DNA of 21,376 nt from Acidimicrobiaceae bacterium (GTDB lineage Bacteria; Actinomycetota; Acidimicrobiia; Acidimicrobiales; Ilumatobacteraceae): contig DMQJ01000267.1 in NCBI GenBank assembly GCA_003455715.1, positions 1 to 21,376 on the forward strand. Direction: 5' to 3'. Shown here piece after piece: positions 20,348 through 21,376 of the stretch (position 1 is its first letter; every line of letters starts with the position of its first letter). Below the pieces are notes generated by a model. It saw only the letters and a list, made by a program, of their open reading frames with translations, searched no databases and was not told the origin of the DNA. Both the position numbers and the translations under genes were made by a program.

Positions 20348-21376
20348 TTAGTGGCCGCCGCCCTTCCCCAGCCGATGTCGCTGCACCTTGCCGAGAGCGG
20401 TGCGCGGGATGGCGTCGACCAGGTGCAACGCCTTGGGCGCACAGTACGCAGGCTGCCGAGCCCTCACGTAGGAACGAAGCTCGTCCAGCGTCGGCGGCTC
20501 GCCGTCGGGTACGACCCAGGCTTCTACCCGCTGGCCCCACTCAGGGTCGTCGACGCCAGCCACCGCCACGTCCGCAACGGAGGGGTGGCTGGCGATCGTG
20601 GCCTCCACGACATCGGGCCAGATGTTCTCGCCGCCGCTGATGATGAGGTCGCCGCGGCGGCCCTCCACGTGCAGCGTGCCGTCGGCGTTCCATCGACCGA
20701 TGTCGCCCGTGTGCAGCCACCCCTCCGCGTCGATGGACGTGGAGCCGTCGCGGTAACAGCGCATCAGCATTGGTCCACGGAGCAGCACTTCACGATCGTC
20801 GGCGATTCGCACGTCGACCCCGTCGAGCGGGCGGCCGTCATACACCACCCCGCTGCCCGTCTCGGTGAGGCCGTAGGTGACATGGGCGTGCGGGGGACGA
20901 TCCGCTGGTGGTCGGGCACCTCCGAGCACAACGACGCGAAACAGGGAGGCATCGACGCGGGCGAGCGCGGTGGCCACCAACGACACCGCCGTCGCGCCGT
21001 TGCGGGCAGCGAGCTCCACCGCCTCCGCCTCGAACCGGTCGTGCACCACCAGCCCGGCGCCAGTATGCAGCGCCCTGGTGACCACCGAGAGGCCACCGAC
21101 GTGGGCGAGGGGAAGGCACGCGAGCCAGGTGTCGTTGGCATCGACGCCAAGTCGGGTGCTGGTGGCGTGGGCGGAGGCGGCGACGGCAACGTGGGTGAGC
21201 ACCACGCCCTTTGGTGTGCCGGTGGAACCGCTCGTTGCGACCACGAGGGCGTCGCCGTCCTCGCAACGCCGACCCGAGGACAGGATGTGTTCACCCGCGG
21301 TGTCGATGAGGCGGGGGGGGGCCAGCGTGGCGAGCATCGCGGCTCGGGGGGGGTCGGAAGGGGGGCGGGGTGGGGA
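20348..21376 (-). CDS. menE: MenE-like o-succinylbenzoate-CoA ligase, 5' end outside window (partial)
   Basis: C-terminal 342 residues of an adenylate-forming CoA ligase; the frame runs open to the window edge, so the N-terminus is missing. Motifs: P-loop VATSGSTGTPKGVVLTH, LPLAHVGGLSVV, the MenE-like TYGLTETGSGVVYDGRPL, GWLHTGDIGRW, the hinge GRRGDLIISGGENIWPDVVE and the catalytic lysine in ALGKVQRHRL. The GLTET-x-x-VVYDG wording and the compact size favour MenE, the menaquinone-pathway enzyme that makes o-succinylbenzoyl-CoA, over a general fatty acid ligase, but without other men genes in view this is not proved. An internal ATG at 21337 is not a plausible start because it leaves only about 35 residues before the P-loop. 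The 5' visible codons cross the G-rich end and may contain errors. Confidence 0.85.
   Translation of the reverse strand, partial: SPPRPPSDPPRAAMLATLAPPRLIDTAGEHILSSGRRCEDGDALVVATSGSTGTPKGVVLTHVAVAASAHATSTRLGVDANDTWLACLPLAHVGGLSVVTRALHTGAGLVVHDRFEAEAVELAARNGATAVSLVATALARVDASLFRVVVLGGARPPADRPPHAHVTYGLTETGSGVVYDGRPLDGVDVRIADDREVLLRGPMLMRCYRDGSTSIDAEGWLHTGDIGRWNADGTLHVEGRRGDLIISGGENIWPDVVEATIASHPSVADVAVAGVDDPEWGQRVEAWVVPDGEPPTLDELRSYVRARQPAYCAPKALHLVDAIPRTALGKVQRHRLGKGGGH
21312..21376. other. Extremely G-rich end of window, possible assembly edge
   Basis: The last ~65 bases contain runs of nine, eight and six G (21313-21321, 21346-21353, 21360-21365) and then GGGG blocks to the end. Nothing else in the window looks like this. 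It lies inside the menE-like gene and still translates without a stop, to a Pro-rich stretch. It could be a sequencing or assembly artefact at a contig end. Confidence 0.5.

Overview
The window is a GC-rich (roughly two-thirds G+C), gene-dense stretch of bacterial chromosome. Its gene content points to an actinobacterium, most likely of the Acidimicrobiia (Ilumatobacter-like). Clues are the lipoprotein with a Thr/Ala/Pro-rich linker, a FadD19-type acyl-CoA synthetase next to acyl-CoA dehydrogenases, GTG starts, ATGA/GTGA overlaps, and several genes whose start codon sits 6-7 nt downstream of a NANNNT box with no Shine-Dalgarno, the pattern of actinobacterial leaderless transcripts. The taxonomic call is an inference from gene content. 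Both ends cut through a gene, and the last ~70 bases are so G-rich that they look like a contig edge.

Layout. 1-4906 (minus): a transport/oxidation block, transcribed potD-like lipoprotein, potB-like and potC-like permeases, then a partial molybdenum hydroxylase large subunit. No transporter ATPase is in view. 5020-5687 (plus): a VapBC-type toxin-antitoxin pair with a twin palindromic operator over a probable leaderless promoter; its stop codon abuts the next, convergent gene. 5688-9576 (minus): two acyl-CoA dehydrogenases of different subfamilies and a secreted alpha/beta-hydrolase lipoprotein. 9696-9767 (plus): tRNA-Cys(GCA) followed by a strong hairpin. 9890-11515 (plus): FadD19-like acyl-CoA synthetase, which with the dehydrogenases suggests acyl-CoA (lipid or sterol side-chain) catabolism.

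11532-12747: a small two-helix membrane protein (minus), diverging from a 2H phosphoesterase (plus). The latter is followed 13 nt later by a 72-residue cysteine-rich protein whose start lies inside a CsoR/RicR-like palindrome. This small unit is the most interesting candidate for something undescribed. 12779-15067 (minus): a membrane GGDEF-EAL protein. 15259-18153 (plus): the classic phoH-ybeY-CNNM/CorC operon with translational overlaps, acting in RNA maturation and membrane functions. 18179-21376 (minus): a menE-like ligase (partial), an SDR oxidoreductase and an MFS exporter, tightly spaced as one operon.

No rRNA, CRISPR array, insertion sequence or phage gene was seen. No gene-free stretch of 300 bases or more remains once the tRNA and its hairpin are counted.
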